Below, in pieces: positions 9,433 to 18,351 of a stretch of DNA of 64,000 nucleotides. Location: NCBI RefSeq assembly GCF_014200755.1, contig NZ_JACHCM010000003.1, positions 310,001-374,000 of the forward strand, read 5' to 3'. A model generated the notes under the pieces. It had not been told where the DNA came from, searched no databases, and was given only the letters and a program-made list of their open reading frames with translations. Made by a program: the position numbers and the translations under genes. The DNA is from Rhodanobacter sp. ANJX3. GTDB lineage: Bacteria > Pseudomonadota > Gammaproteobacteria > Xanthomonadales > Rhodanobacteraceae. Position 1 is the stretch's first letter. Each line of letters opens with the position of its first letter.

Positions 9433-11091
9433 ATGGCCTTCCTGCAGGATGCACCGCAGCTGGCTCACCCGTACCGCACCGATCGCTCGCTGCGCGCGTT
9501 GCTCGATCGCGTCGTGCCGACGGCGCGCATGGCGGCGCTGGATGCCGACCTGGATGCGCTGGGCGATTACGCGCAGATGGCGTGGCAGCGGGCAAGCAGC
9601 AGCACACGGCGCAAACCCGTGCTCACGCAGTGGGATGCGTGGGGTCGTCGGGTCGACCGGATCGAGCTGACTACCGCGTGGCTGGAAGGACCGCAGCTCA
9701 CCACGCGCCACGGCGTACTTTCCGCAGGTCATGCCGACAATGAATACGCGCGATTGGAGCAGTTCGCTCGCGTCTATCTCTATCACGTGGCCAGCGAGTT
9801 CTACACCTGCCCGCTGGCGATGACCGACGGTGCGGCCACCGCACTCAAGGCTTCCGGCAACAAAGAGCTGATCGATCGCGCATTGCCGCATTTTCTCAGT
9901 CGCGATGCGTCGAGCTTCTGGCTCAGCGGACAGTGGATGACCGAGAACGCCGGCGGCTCCGATGTGGGCAATACCGAAACCGTCGCGCGACAGGATGTGG
10001 AAGGCCAATGGCGCTTGCATGGCCGCAAGTGGTTCAGCTCGGCGGTGGTAGGCGAAGCTGCGCTGGCGCTGGCGCGGCCGGAAGGTGCCGGCAGCGGCAC
10101 GGGCGCGCTGGCGCTTTTCTATGTCGAAACGATGGAAGACGACGCGGCCAGCGACGGCAACCGACGCAAACCCGAGCTCGTCATCGATCGGCTCAAGGAC
10201 AAGCTCGGTACGCATGAACTGCCCACGGCAGAAATCCATCTGGAGGGATTGCCCGCCTGGCCGCTCGGCGAGCTGGCCAACGGCGTGCGGCAAATTGCAC
10301 CGATGCTCAATGTCACACGCACCTGGAACGCGGTTTGCGCGACCGCCAGCATGGCGCGCGCGATCAGCCTGACGCGCGATTACGCCATGCGCAGGCAATC
10401 GTTTGGACGTCCATTGATTGAGCAACCGCTGCATGCACAGACGTTGGCCGACATGCAGGCAGAGTTCGAAGCCGCCTTCGCGTTGACGTTCGAGGTGGCG
10501 TATCTGCTCGGCTGCGTCGAGCGGCACGTCGCCGCGCCGCACGAAACGCTGCTGCTGCGCCTGCTCACGCCACTGGCCAAGCTGTGGACCGGCAAGCTGG
10601 CCGTCAGGATATGTTCCGAGGCCCTGGAATGCTTCGGCGGCGCGGGCTATATCGAGGACACTGGTCTGCCGCAGCTGTTGCGCGACGCGCAGGTGTATTC
10701 GATCTGGGAAGGCACCACCAACGTGCTGTCGCTGGACAGCCTGCGCGCGCTGGCCGGTGAGAGTTTGAGCGCGCTGCGCACCGCCATTGACGGTTGGCAG
10801 GAGGGCTGCACCGATGCGACGGCGATTCATGCGAATCGCGCTGCGCTCGATGCAGCCGCGGCCTTTATCGATGCTCAGCACATCAGCCGCGATGCGCTGG
10901 AAGCCGGCGCGCGCGGATTGGCGATCACTCTGGCACGCTGCGCCGCTGCCGCCTTGCTCGCGCGGCAGGCCACGTGGTCGAGCGCCCGCGGCGATGCAAG
11001 GCCTGCCGCTGCGTTACGACGTTTTGTCGGGCACGGCCTGCTGCGTCTGAGCACACAGGATGCGGACGATACGGCGCTGTTGCTGGGTTAG
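9433..11091 (+). CDS. Acyl-CoA dehydrogenase family protein, AidB-like
   Basis: 552 residues, close to the 541 of E. coli AidB and longer than ordinary acyl-CoA dehydrogenases (about 380-400). Features: FAD-domain block GQWMTENAGGSDVGNTET near 175, and the C-terminal domain with QSFGRPLIEQPLHAQTLADM, CFGGAGYIEDTGLPQLLRDA and WEGTTNVLSLDSLRAL. AidB binds DNA and FAD and is induced by alkylation damage; other members act on acyl-CoAs. The divergent thioesterase favours a metabolic role here, so no aidB symbol is given. ATG 9433 has GGAG six bases upstream; ATG 9421 is four codons earlier. Confidence 0.87.
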   Translation: MAFLQDAPQLAHPYRTDRSLRALLDRVVPTARMAALDADLDALGDYAQMAWQRASSSTRRKPVLTQWDAWGRRVDRIELTTAWLEGPQLTTRHGVLSAGHADNEYARLEQFARVYLYHVASEFYTCPLAMTDGAATALKASGNKELIDRALPHFLSRDASSFWLSGQWMTENAGGSDVGNTETVARQDVEGQWRLHGRKWFSSAVVGEAALALARPEGAGSGTGALALFYVETMEDDAASDGNRRKPELVIDRLKDKLGTHELPTAEIHLEGLPAWPLGELANGVRQIAPMLNVTRTWNAVCATASMARAISLTRDYAMRRQSFGRPLIEQPLHAQTLADMQAEFEAAFALTFEVAYLLGCVERHVAAPHETLLLRLLTPLAKLWTGKLAVRICSEALECFGGAGYIEDTGLPQLLRDAQVYSIWEGTTNVLSLDSLRALAGESLSALRTAIDGWQEGCTDATAIHANRAALDAAAAFIDAQHISRDALEAGARGLAITLARCAAAALLARQATWSSARGDARPAAALRRFVGHGLLRLSTQDADDTALLLG

Positions 11092-11209
11092 TGCTCCATG
11101 AAATCCATGGAAGGCACCGATCGTTGGGGCGAAGAGTCTCGAAACAGGGAAGGGAGGCGCGGCGCGAGCGCAGCAGCTAAAATAGGCAATCCTCACCCTG
11201 GCTATCCTC

Positions 11210-11701
11210 ATGCAGCATCTGACCATCGTCACCACCGGCGGCACCATCGACAAGATCTATTTCGACGACAAGTCGGACTACAAGATCGGTGCACCGCAGA
11301 TCGGCGAGATCCTCGCACAGCTCGGCGTGGCGTTTCAGTTCGAGGTGATTCCGATTCTGCGCAAGGACAGTCTGCACATGGGCGCGGAAGATCGAGGCCT
11401 GGTGCGTTCGACCATCGAGGGCCAAGCAAACCGGCACGTGCTGGTGACGCACGGCACGGACACCATGGTGGAAACGGCACGCGAGCTTGCCGCTATCGAA
11501 GGCAAGGTTATCGTGCTGACCGGTGCGCTGAATCCCGCGCGCTTTCAGGGTTCGGACGCGGTGTTCAATATCGGCTGCGCTGTCGCCGCCGTGCAGACCC
11601 TGCCCGACGGCGTATATATCGCCATGAACGGCCGCGTGTGGGATCCGGCCAAGGTGCGCAAGAATCGCGACGCCAATCGCTTCGAGGAAGCGGCGGACTG
11701 A
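11210..11701 (+). CDS. Asparaginase domain protein, single-domain form
   Basis: 163 residues containing the N-terminal asparaginase domain only. The first signature TTGGTID is at residues 8-14 (nucleophile-type Thr12) and the second HGTDTMVETA at 81-90, with the Thr-Asp pair at 83-84. Classical type I/II L-asparaginases are about 330 residues, with a second domain that completes the site across the dimer; that domain is missing and no second frame follows. Length and C-terminus (GRVWDPAKVRKNRDANRFEE) suggest a genuine short family rather than a truncation. Activity is likely but not certain. A strong terminator follows. Confidence 0.85.
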   Translation: MQHLTIVTTGGTIDKIYFDDKSDYKIGAPQIGEILAQLGVAFQFEVIPILRKDSLHMGAEDRGLVRSTIEGQANRHVLVTHGTDTMVETARELAAIEGKVIVLTGALNPARFQGSDAVFNIGCAVAAVQTLPDGVYIAMNGRVWDPAKVRKNRDANRFEEAAD

Positions 11702-11755
11702 GGCATTTTGTTTTTGTCGATCTTTCGGTAGAGCGATCAACACCGAAAATACGAA

Positions 11756-11790
11756 ACGGGCCTGACGACATACCGTCAGGCCCGTTTTTT
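11756..11790 (+). terminator. Rho-independent terminator after the asparaginase gene
   Basis: Perfect 12-bp stem ACGGGCCTGACG / CGTCAGGCCCGT with a six-base loop, ending in six T. It lies 55 bases past the asparaginase stop and before the convergent M4 protease gene. Confidence 0.9.
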
Positions 11791-11843
11791 ATCCCTCTTG
11801 AAGTCGATTCATAACAGGCGGATTGCCCTGATCCGCCCATGGA

Positions 11844-13661
11844 TTACCAGCTGGCTTTCAGCGAAACACCCGAGAACGCTGCGTACGCGTTGAGCATGAT
11901 GTAGTACGTGCCGGACGGCGCGCTGAAGCTGCAGCTTTCCGCGTTGCCGGTCTTGTACGGGCGGCAGCTGTAGCTGCTGGTGGTCGGCGCGGAGCCGAGC
12001 TTGACGTAGAGATCGGCATCACCGGTGCCACCGGAGGTGGCGATGGTCAGCGTGCCCGAACCGGCCGGCACGGTCACCGTATAGTTCAACGAGCCGCCCT
12101 TGACTGCGCTCAATCCGGTCACTGCCACACCGTTCTGCAGGCCACCGGTGCTGCCACCGCCACCGGTACCCGGGCAGGTCACGCCGACGGCGTTGAAGGC
12201 AGCGATCACGTCGTTCTTGTTGTAACCCAGATCGGTCGCCGCTGACTCCACCCCGCAGGCACCGGAGTTGAAGGTTGAGGTGGCTGTCCAATACACCTTG
12301 TTGGCCAGCGCATAGGCCTGGAAAGCTTTCTTGGTATCCCAACCAGAGGTCTTGGCCAGCAGGCAGAACGACTTGTTGTAGACGCCGCTGGAGTAGTGCA
12401 CGTCGAGGTTGGAGGTGTAGTTGGCCGCGTTGTCGATCGATCCGCCATCCTGCGGCGGGTTGCACATGTAGCGCAGCGCGGTGCCGTTCTTGATGATGTC
12501 GGCACCGACTAGAAAGTCGTTGGTGCCACGGTCGAAATACTCCGCCGCCTCACCGGCTATATCCGAATAGGCCTCGTTCATGCCGCCGGACTGTCCCGTG
12601 TACTCCAGTGCCGAATGCTGCTCGGTGTAACCGTGGCTGATCTCATGACCGGTCACATCCAGCGACACCAGCGGATAGAAGGTGCTGGCGCCGTCGCCGA
12701 AGCTCATCACCGAGCCATCCCAGAACGCGTTCTCGTAGTTCTTGCCGTAATGCACCTTCATCACCAGCGAAAAGCTCAGCGGATTGCCGCCGGTATAGCC
12801 CTGATACATGTCATGCACGACGCTGCCGAAGTGGTGTGCGTCGTTGGCCGGCGAGTACGCGCCGTTGATCGCGTCGGTGTTGCTGGTCGGGCAGACAAAG
12901 CTCACCAGGGTGCCAGCACCCGAGGTGGCGTTCTTGAGGTTGTAGGTGGCAACGTCGGTATTTTTCAGCGTGCAGGTCGTGCCCGACTGGGTTACGTTGA
13001 GCGCGGCGAAATCCGTGCCGTAGGTATATTTGCCGGTCTTGGTGTTGCCGCCCGGGCCGTTGGCGCTGGCGTCGGTGAGGCCGTCCCAGCTCTGGATCAC
13101 CTCGCCGGTATTGGCATTGATGATGGCGGTGGGGCGACTCGGCTTTTGCGGGTCATCCACAAAGTACGACACGCGGTAAACCAGACGCGTCGGGCCATTC
13201 TCCTGCGGATACACGAATAGATCGGTCTTCGGGTTCTGCATGGTGGTGCCCGCCACCAGTACCGTGTGGGCGTGGCCTTTGAGAATGCCGATGGCGGCCG
13301 CCGGCGTCAGTTGGGGAACGACCGAAATCAGGTCGGCTGCCGTGCCCTGCATCAGCTCGCCGGTGGCGCGCAGCGCGTTGCCGCTGGCGTCCTGCACCAC
13401 GGCAATGCTGCGGCCATACACCGGCACGCCGCGATAAAGCTGCTGCTGACGCACCACCTGGGCGCCATTGGCCAATGGAACGGCGTTGCGCGCCACCAGA
13501 GTCATGTCCTGACCGAGATTTAAGCGGGCAGCCAGCGTGCTGATCGGCTGCGCGGCGAGGTTTTGCGCACGCAGGGTTTGCGTGGTGGCCGCCGTCGCGG
13601 TCGACGCCGCAACCATGCCGATCGTTGCAACCATCAGCTTGGAACGAAAAGTATTGAGCAT
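11844..13661 (-). CDS. Secreted M4 family zinc metalloprotease (thermolysin-like) with C-terminal PPC domain
   Basis: 605-residue preproenzyme. Signal peptide at residues 1-24; an FTP/PepSY-type propeptide to about 200; then the M4 catalytic domain. Zinc ligands His339 and His343 with catalytic Glu340 are in HEISH, the third ligand is Glu363 in GGMNEAYSD, and the acid/base His422 is in VHYSSG. A glycine-rich linker at about 498-508 leads to a PPC (pre-peptidase C-terminal) beta domain that usually helps secretion or binding and is later removed. It is an extracellular protease of the vibriolysin/pseudolysin type. ATG 13661 has GGAG upstream and gives the signal peptide; the in-frame extension is discarded. 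Confidence 0.92.
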   Translation of the reverse strand: MLNTFRSKLMVATIGMVAASTATAATTQTLRAQNLAAQPISTLAARLNLGQDMTLVARNAVPLANGAQVVRQQQLYRGVPVYGRSIAVVQDASGNALRATGELMQGTAADLISVVPQLTPAAAIGILKGHAHTVLVAGTTMQNPKTDLFVYPQENGPTRLVYRVSYFVDDPQKPSRPTAIINANTGEVIQSWDGLTDASANGPGGNTKTGKYTYGTDFAALNVTQSGTTCTLKNTDVATYNLKNATSGAGTLVSFVCPTSNTDAINGAYSPANDAHHFGSVVHDMYQGYTGGNPLSFSLVMKVHYGKNYENAFWDGSVMSFGDGASTFYPLVSLDVTGHEISHGYTEQHSALEYTGQSGGMNEAYSDIAGEAAEYFDRGTNDFLVGADIIKNGTALRYMCNPPQDGGSIDNAANYTSNLDVHYSSGVYNKSFCLLAKTSGWDTKKAFQAYALANKVYWTATSTFNSGACGVESAATDLGYNKNDVIAAFNAVGVTCPGTGGGGSTGGLQNGVAVTGLSAVKGGSLNYTVTVPAGSGTLTIATSGGTGDADLYVKLGSAPTTSSYSCRPYKTGNAESCSFSAPSGTYYIMLNAYAAFSGVSLKASW

Positions 13662-14118
13662 TAGGTGAGAACTCCACGATATGTGGGGACAAAACCGCCC
13701 GATGCGGCCGTATGGACCCCATTCCAGTTCGCCGTGCTGGCGGCACGGCCTCGCACTCGTTGACTGTCCGGTGATGCCGGGACAGGTTCTGTCGCGTCCC
13801 CTCGCGCTTGTGGCGCGGCTCGATTGACGACGCAGCACTGGCCGGCAGCGGCACGGGACGAATTGACTGTCGATCAACCCGCTATCAGCCAGACATCTAG
13901 ACGTTATTACTTGCGAAATGACCAGGCAATACGAATATTTCTTACGATTGTCTATTCGCTCACAGAATACTCGTCATGGTGGAACTTTAGCGCCATCAGC
14001 GCTTCGCCAAGCAAACGGCCCGCCGGATGTAAGGGCGAGCCGCAAGAGATTTTCGTTATATTTTGCGAATCGAGCATTGCTCGATCTGGGTCTAACCACG
14101 ATGCACCGCCGCGGAACC
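13662..14118. other. Intergenic region between SufT and M4 protease genes
   Basis: 457 bases without a supported gene; 13900-14070 is clearly AT-richer than its surroundings. On the minus strand TTGCCT and TAACGT about 250 bases upstream of the protease start have 17-base spacing, but the second box matches the sigma-70 consensus poorly. A 17-base inverted repeat (14069-14085) lies near the right end. A long regulated leader for the secreted protease is plausible but not shown. Confidence 0.5.
14069..14085. promoter_or_regulatory. Perfect 8-bp inverted repeat (possible operator)
   Basis: ATCGAGCA-T-TGCTCGAT: two perfect 8-base arms around one central base, in the AT-rich spacer past the sufT stop. 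Neither strand has a T-run after it, so it is not a normal terminator. It may be an operator for the protease gene or an RNA processing hairpin. Confidence 0.4.
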
Positions 14119-14676
14119 CTAGAGCATGCCGGTTTCGAGTTTGGCCGCATCGGACATCATCGAATGCGTCCATGGCGGATCGAACACCAGATCCACATCG
14201 GCTTCGACGATGGTGGGAATCATTTCCAGCTTGGTCCGCGCGTCGTCCACCAGAATATCGCCCATGCCGCAGCCAGGCGCGGTGAGGGTGAGCTTGACGT
14301 AGACCTTGCGCGCGCCGGACTCGGTCTGCTCCAGGCTGAGGTCGTAGACCAAGCCGAGTTCGACCACATTGACCGGAATCTCCGGGTCGAACACGGTGCG
14401 CAGTTGATCCCACGCGACCTTTTCCACGTCGGCATCGGAGGCGTTGGCCGCCAGCTCGATCGGCGGCGGCAGTTCCTTGCCCAGCGCGTCGGCCTCCTTG
14501 CCGGCGATGCGGAACAGGTTGCCCTCCACGTAGACGGTAAAGCTGCCGCCCAGCGCCTGCGTGATATAGCCGATCTGACCGGCCGGCAACTCCACCACAT
14601 CGCCCTGCGGCACCATCACCGCACTGCAATCGCGCTGCAGGGTGAAAGGCTCGCTGCTCAAACTGAAACCGCTCAT
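14119..14676 (-). CDS. sufT: Iron-sulfur cluster assembly protein SufT
   Basis: 185 residues. The C-terminal half is a MIP18/DUF59 domain with DPEIPVNVVELGLVYDL and the family motif APGCGMGD, which carries the conserved cysteine. SufT supports maturation of Fe-S proteins under high demand. The N-terminal part (residues 1-85) is the extension typical of the proteobacterial SufT group. ATG 14676 follows CAGGTGG and is preferred over an in-frame TTG four codons upstream. No other suf genes are in the window. Confidence 0.88.
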   Translation of the reverse strand: MSGFSLSSEPFTLQRDCSAVMVPQGDVVELPAGQIGYITQALGGSFTVYVEGNLFRIAGKEADALGKELPPPIELAANASDADVEKVAWDQLRTVFDPEIPVNVVELGLVYDLSLEQTESGARKVYVKLTLTAPGCGMGDILVDDARTKLEMIPTIVEADVDLVFDPPWTHSMMSDAAKLETGML

Positions 14677-14951
14677 GCCACCTGCCAATGCGCTGTCTGC
14701 GAAAAAACGTCGACGGAGCGGCAGAGCGCCGCATCCAGTCGCCTATTATGCCGCCCGCCAAGCGGGCTGGCTTGAGAAAGATCAGGCCGGAATCGCGGAA
14801 CTCAAGAATCCGGAGAGATAAAAGGCCAGCGGCCAGCCGCGTTATGATGGCCGCTTTGCCCGATGGACGAATGCCTGATGGCGCACCGCATGACCCGACG
14901 CAGTCCGTTGCACGAGCACCCGCCCGCCCTTTGCCCACACCGGATCGACGG

Positions 14952-15392
14952 ATGAGCTCCCGCTCGATTTTCGGGCTGGTCTTCGGGGTGTTCATCGCCG
15001 CGATGCTCGGACTCGCGGCCGGCGCGCTGTGGATGGTGGTCACGCTTTACCAACGCCAGCCGATGCCCTGGCTGGCGCTGCCGATCGCCGTCATTCTGGC
15101 CTGGGCGATACGCAACGGCGTGCGCAGACCGGGCAATGGTGCAGCCCTGTTAGCTGCGCTGGCCACCTTGCTGGCATCGATCTACGTCAGCATGCTGATC
15201 GCGGCGGCACGGATCGCCGGCAGCATGGGGCTGGGCCTGATCGACACCCTGCAGACTGCCGGTGCCGGCATGCTGTGGCAGCTGGCGCGCATCGGTCTAT
15301 CGGTATCGGAAGGCATGTGGACCGTGCTGGCGGTGCTGCTGGCGGCCTGGCTGGGTCGCCGCCCCGCGCCGATCAAAAAGCTGTCGAAATAG
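14952..15392 (+). CDS. Four-helix membrane protein of unknown function
   Basis: 146 residues from ATG 14952, nearly all hydrophobic: helices at about 5-30, 38-52, 58-85 and 105-130, then a basic tail GRRPAPIKKLSK. I do not recognise a family. The frame opens further upstream (ATG 14844 or 14875), where the translation is Arg/Pro-rich and poor in structure; the start is therefore uncertain. It is divergent from sufT and convergent with pntB, whose stop is three bases away. Confidence 0.6.
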   Translation: MSSRSIFGLVFGVFIAAMLGLAAGALWMVVTLYQRQPMPWLALPIAVILAWAIRNGVRRPGNGAALLAALATLLASIYVSMLIAAARIAGSMGLGLIDTLQTAGAGMLWQLARIGLSVSEGMWTVLAVLLAAWLGRRPAPIKKLSK

Positions 15393-15395
15393 CCG

Positions 15396-16868
15396 TCAGG
15401 CGTCCATCGACTTCAGCTCGCTGACCAGTTCGCCGGCCGCTGCCTGCCCATCGCCGTAAAGCATACGGGTGTTGTCGGCATAGAACAGCGCGTTCTCGAT
15501 GCCGGCAAAACCGGTGCCCTTGCCGCGCTTCACCACGATCACGTGCTTGGCGTTGCCGACGTCGAGGATCGGCATGCCGTAGATCGGCGAGGCCGGATCG
15601 GTCTTGGCCAGCGGATTGACCACGTCGTTGGCGCCGATCACCAGCGCCACGTCGGTGGCGGGAAACTCCGGATTGATCTCGTCCATGTCGGCGATCAGGT
15701 CGTACGGCACACCGGCCTCGGCCAGCAGTACGTTCATATGGCCAGGCATACGGCCGGCGACGGGATGGATGGCGAACTTCACCTTCACGCCGCGCTTGAT
15801 GAGCAGCTGGGCGAACTCCCATACCTTGTGCTGCGCCTGCGCCACGGCCATGCCGTAGCCGGGCACGATCACCACGCGCTCGGCGTAGGCCATCATCACC
15901 GCAGCATCGGCCGCGTCGACCGGCTTCTGCGCGCCGTCGATCGCCTGAGCCTCGGCGCCGCTGGCGCCAAAGCTGCCGAACAGCACATTGCCGATCGAAC
16001 GGTTCATCGCCTTGGCCATCAGCTGGGTCAGCAGCGTGCCAGCCGCACCGACCACGGTGCCGGCGATAATCATCGTCTCGTTGCCCAGCACAAAGCCCTC
16101 GAACGCCACGGCCAGCCCGGTAAACGCGTTGTACAGCGAGATCACCACCGGCATGTCGGCGCCGCCGATCGGCAGCGTCATCATCAGGCCGAACAGCAGT
16201 GCCAGCACGAAGAACGCTGCGATCAGCGGATAGCTGGCATAACCGCTGGCCAGAAGAATGCCGATCACGACCGCCGCCGCGAGCAGCAGCAGATTCACCG
16301 CGCGCTGTCCCGGAAACACGAACCGCCGGTCCAACCAGCCCTGCAGCTTGGAAAAGGCGATCAGCGAGCCGGAAAAACTCACCGCGCCGATGAGCGAGCC
16401 AAGCACGCCCAGCGCCAGCTCGATCGGCGAAAGCGCCGTCACGGCCATGACCGGATGCAGCGCATCGATGGCCCAGGCCTCCGGTCGAAGCGGCGACGTA
16501 TCGGGCATGCCCTGCGTCAGCAGCCGATGACGCACATAGCCGATCAGCTCGACCGCGCCGATCGATGCCGCGGCGCCACCGCCCATGCCGTTGTACAGCG
16601 CCACCATCTGCGGCATGGCCGTCATCGCCACGCGTTTGCCGCTCCACCACGCCGCGCCGACGCCGACGATCACCGCTGCGACAATCAGCCCGCGGTTGTG
16701 CATGTCCGGCAGGAAAAACGTGGCCAGCATCGCCACCAGCATGCCGTAGCCCGCCCACACGATGCCGCCGCGGGCCGTGCGCGGCGAGCTCATGCGCTTC
16801 AGGCCAAGGATGAAAAGCAGCGCCGCAAGGAAATAGCAGGCCTTGATCAGGGTCGGCAACCAGGCCAT
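15396..16868 (-). CDS. pntB: Re/Si-specific NAD(P)+ transhydrogenase subunit beta
   Basis: 490 residues. The first half has about nine membrane helices forming the proton channel (domain II). The C-terminal domain III binds NADP(H), with VIVPGYGMAVAQAQH, KFAIHPVAGRMPGHMNVLLAEA and a final KRGKGTGFAGIENALFY block. The enzyme uses the proton gradient to make NADPH from NADH. Start ATG 16868 overlaps the stop of pntAB by one base (TGATG). The alpha subunit is encoded in two separate genes, and the larger part (pntAA) is 2 kb away beyond a sigma factor operon. Confidence 0.95.
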   Translation of the reverse strand: MAWLPTLIKACYFLAALLFILGLKRMSSPRTARGGIVWAGYGMLVAMLATFFLPDMHNRGLIVAAVIVGVGAAWWSGKRVAMTAMPQMVALYNGMGGGAAASIGAVELIGYVRHRLLTQGMPDTSPLRPEAWAIDALHPVMAVTALSPIELALGVLGSLIGAVSFSGSLIAFSKLQGWLDRRFVFPGQRAVNLLLLAAAVVIGILLASGYASYPLIAAFFVLALLFGLMMTLPIGGADMPVVISLYNAFTGLAVAFEGFVLGNETMIIAGTVVGAAGTLLTQLMAKAMNRSIGNVLFGSFGASGAEAQAIDGAQKPVDAADAAVMMAYAERVVIVPGYGMAVAQAQHKVWEFAQLLIKRGVKVKFAIHPVAGRMPGHMNVLLAEAGVPYDLIADMDEINPEFPATDVALVIGANDVVNPLAKTDPASPIYGMPILDVGNAKHVIVVKRGKGTGFAGIENALFYADNTRMLYGDGQAAAGELVSELKSMDA

Positions 16869-17182
16869 CACTTGGTCTCCCGGCTGGCCGCTTTGGCGTC
16901 GGGCTTGCTGGACTTGAACATCTCCAGCATCCGCTCGGTGACCACGTAGCCACCGGCCGCATTGCCCGCACCCAGCAGCACGCCGATGAAGCCAATGCCC
17001 ATTTCCAGCGGCGTTTCGGCATGGCCTAGCGCGATCATGGCGCCAACCAGCACAATACCGTGCACAAAGTTGGACCCGGACATCAGCGGCGTGTGCAGGA
17101 TGACCGGTACCCGCGCGATGATTTCATAGCCGGTAAATGCGGCAAGCATGAAGATATACAGCGCCAGGAAACCGTCGATCAT
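16868..17182 (-). CDS. pntAB: Transhydrogenase subunit alpha, membrane part (PntAB)
   Basis: 104 residues corresponding to the C-terminal membrane segment of E. coli PntA: three helices with HTPLMSGSNFVHGIVLVGAM, a strong family block. In split forms this is a separate subunit that joins PntAA and PntB in the inner membrane. Translation is coupled to pntB by a one-base overlap. Its promoter must lie in the 93-base spacer shared with the divergent sigma factor gene, because pntAA is not directly upstream. Confidence 0.92.
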   Translation of the reverse strand: MIDGFLALYIFMLAAFTGYEIIARVPVILHTPLMSGSNFVHGIVLVGAMIALGHAETPLEMGIGFIGVLLGAGNAAGGYVVTERMLEMFKSSKPDAKAASRETK

Positions 17183-17275
17183 GACCCCACCCCGTCAGGA
17201 CTTAGTTGTCCGCACACTATACGGTTGCCAGTCAACCCGTGCGAGCGTGCTGCGTTGAATACGGGTGTCGAACCG

Positions 17276-17908
17276 ATGGAGCCTGAGCATGCATCAACCG
17301 ACGATGCGGATGCCTTGGCCATGAGCACGGTGGCCGGTACCCTGGAAACCGATCTACTGCTGGACGGCGCGCAAGAAACGCCGGCCACGCTGGATGCGTT
17401 TTTGGCGCAGGTCGAGCGGCGCGCTTTCCGTATGGCGGAACTCAATCTTCGCCATCGCGAGGATGCGATGGACGCCGTGCAGGACGCCATGCTGCGGCTG
17501 GTCAAGCATTACCGCGAAAAGCCCGCCGCCGAGTGGCCGCCTCTGTTCTGGGGCATTCTGCGCCGACGCATCGTCGATCTGCAGCGTCGCCGCAAGGTGC
17601 GCTCGATCGTGGTCGGCTGGCTCGGCGGCGGCAAGGATGACGAAGGCGGCGAGATGCCGGTGTGGGAGCCTGCCGATCGCGGCCCCGGCCCGCTCGACCG
17701 GCTGCACGATTCGCAGTCCTACAACGACATGGCGGCGGCGGTGAAACAGCTGCCGCAGCGCCAGCGCGAGGCTTTCATGCTGCGCATGCTGGAAGGTCTG
17801 GATGTCGCGGAAACCGCCCGAGCCATGGGCTGCTCCGAAGGCAGCGTCAAAACACATCTGTCGCGCGCGATGCATCATCTGCGCGACCAACTGGAGGACT
17901 GGCGATGA
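17276..17908 (+). CDS. ECF-type RNA polymerase sigma factor
   Basis: 210 residues. Region 2 spans about 50-110 (REDAMDAVQDAMLRLVKHY, WGILRRRIVDLQRRRK). A charged linker follows, then region 4 at about 145-205 (LPQRQREAFMLRMLEGLDVAETARAMGCSEGSVKTHLSRAM), the -35 recognition helix-turn-helix. Start taken at ATG 17276; ATG 17321 would remove 15 poorly conserved residues. The next gene overlaps its stop (ATGA) and encodes a single-pass protein that may restrain it. The operon interrupts the transhydrogenase genes and runs against them. Confidence 0.88.
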   Translation: MEPEHASTDDADALAMSTVAGTLETDLLLDGAQETPATLDAFLAQVERRAFRMAELNLRHREDAMDAVQDAMLRLVKHYREKPAAEWPPLFWGILRRRIVDLQRRRKVRSIVVGWLGGGKDDEGGEMPVWEPADRGPGPLDRLHDSQSYNDMAAAVKQLPQRQREAFMLRMLEGLDVAETARAMGCSEGSVKTHLSRAMHHLRDQLEDWR

Positions 17909-18348
17909 CTGCGCCTGGCAACAACACATCCGATCATCCAATCGCGGGTCACACCGATTTGCGCGATGAGCGAATCGCCCGTCGCGCGCGCGCGCTCTAC
18001 CGCGAAGCCAGCCAGCGGATCGACCCGACCACTGCCGGGCGCCTGCGCGCTGCGCGCCGAGAGGCGCTGAGCGCCGCCAAGACACCGCAACATCACACCG
18101 CACGCTGGCTGGTTCCCACCGGCGCGTTTGCCGCCATTGCCTTTGCCATGCTGATGGTGTGGCAACCGCTGTCGCACGGACCCAGCGTGCCCACCAGTCA
18201 GCCCGTCAGCCTGGAGCAAAGCGCCGAAGCCGACAGCGATCTGCCGCCCGACGCGGAAAAGACCGATCCGAACCTCTACCAGAACCTCGACTTCTATGGC
18301 TGGCTGGCGGCCAACAGTGCGTCGGACAGCCAGCCGGCGAATCGCTGA
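17905..18348 (+). CDS. Single-pass membrane protein, probable anti-sigma-type partner
   Basis: 147 residues with a basic cytoplasmic N-terminal part (DERIARRARALYREASQRID), one hydrophobic segment at about 70-88 and an acidic outer part ending NLYQNLDFYGWLAAN. This layout matches the small proteins (DUF3619-like) that follow ECF sigma genes in beta- and gammaproteobacteria. An anti-sigma role is inferred from layout and the four-base overlap with the sigma gene; a zinc-binding ZAS motif is absent. GGAGG is well placed before the ATG. Confidence 0.72.
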   Translation: MTAPGNNTSDHPIAGHTDLRDERIARRARALYREASQRIDPTTAGRLRAARREALSAAKTPQHHTARWLVPTGAFAAIAFAMLMVWQPLSHGPSVPTSQPVSLEQSAEADSDLPPDAEKTDPNLYQNLDFYGWLAANSASDSQPANR

Positions 18349-18351
18349 GCC

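Noticed and set aside
9331..10881. N-terminal extension of the thioesterase frame (778 codons in total)
   Set aside because: The added part is antisense to the acyl-CoA dehydrogenase gene and shows no domain; the hot-dog fold starts at ATG 9330.
15543..16949. 468-codon frame opposite pntB
   Set aside because: His/Arg-rich translation without domains; pntB on the minus strand is certain. Typical antisense frame in high-GC DNA.
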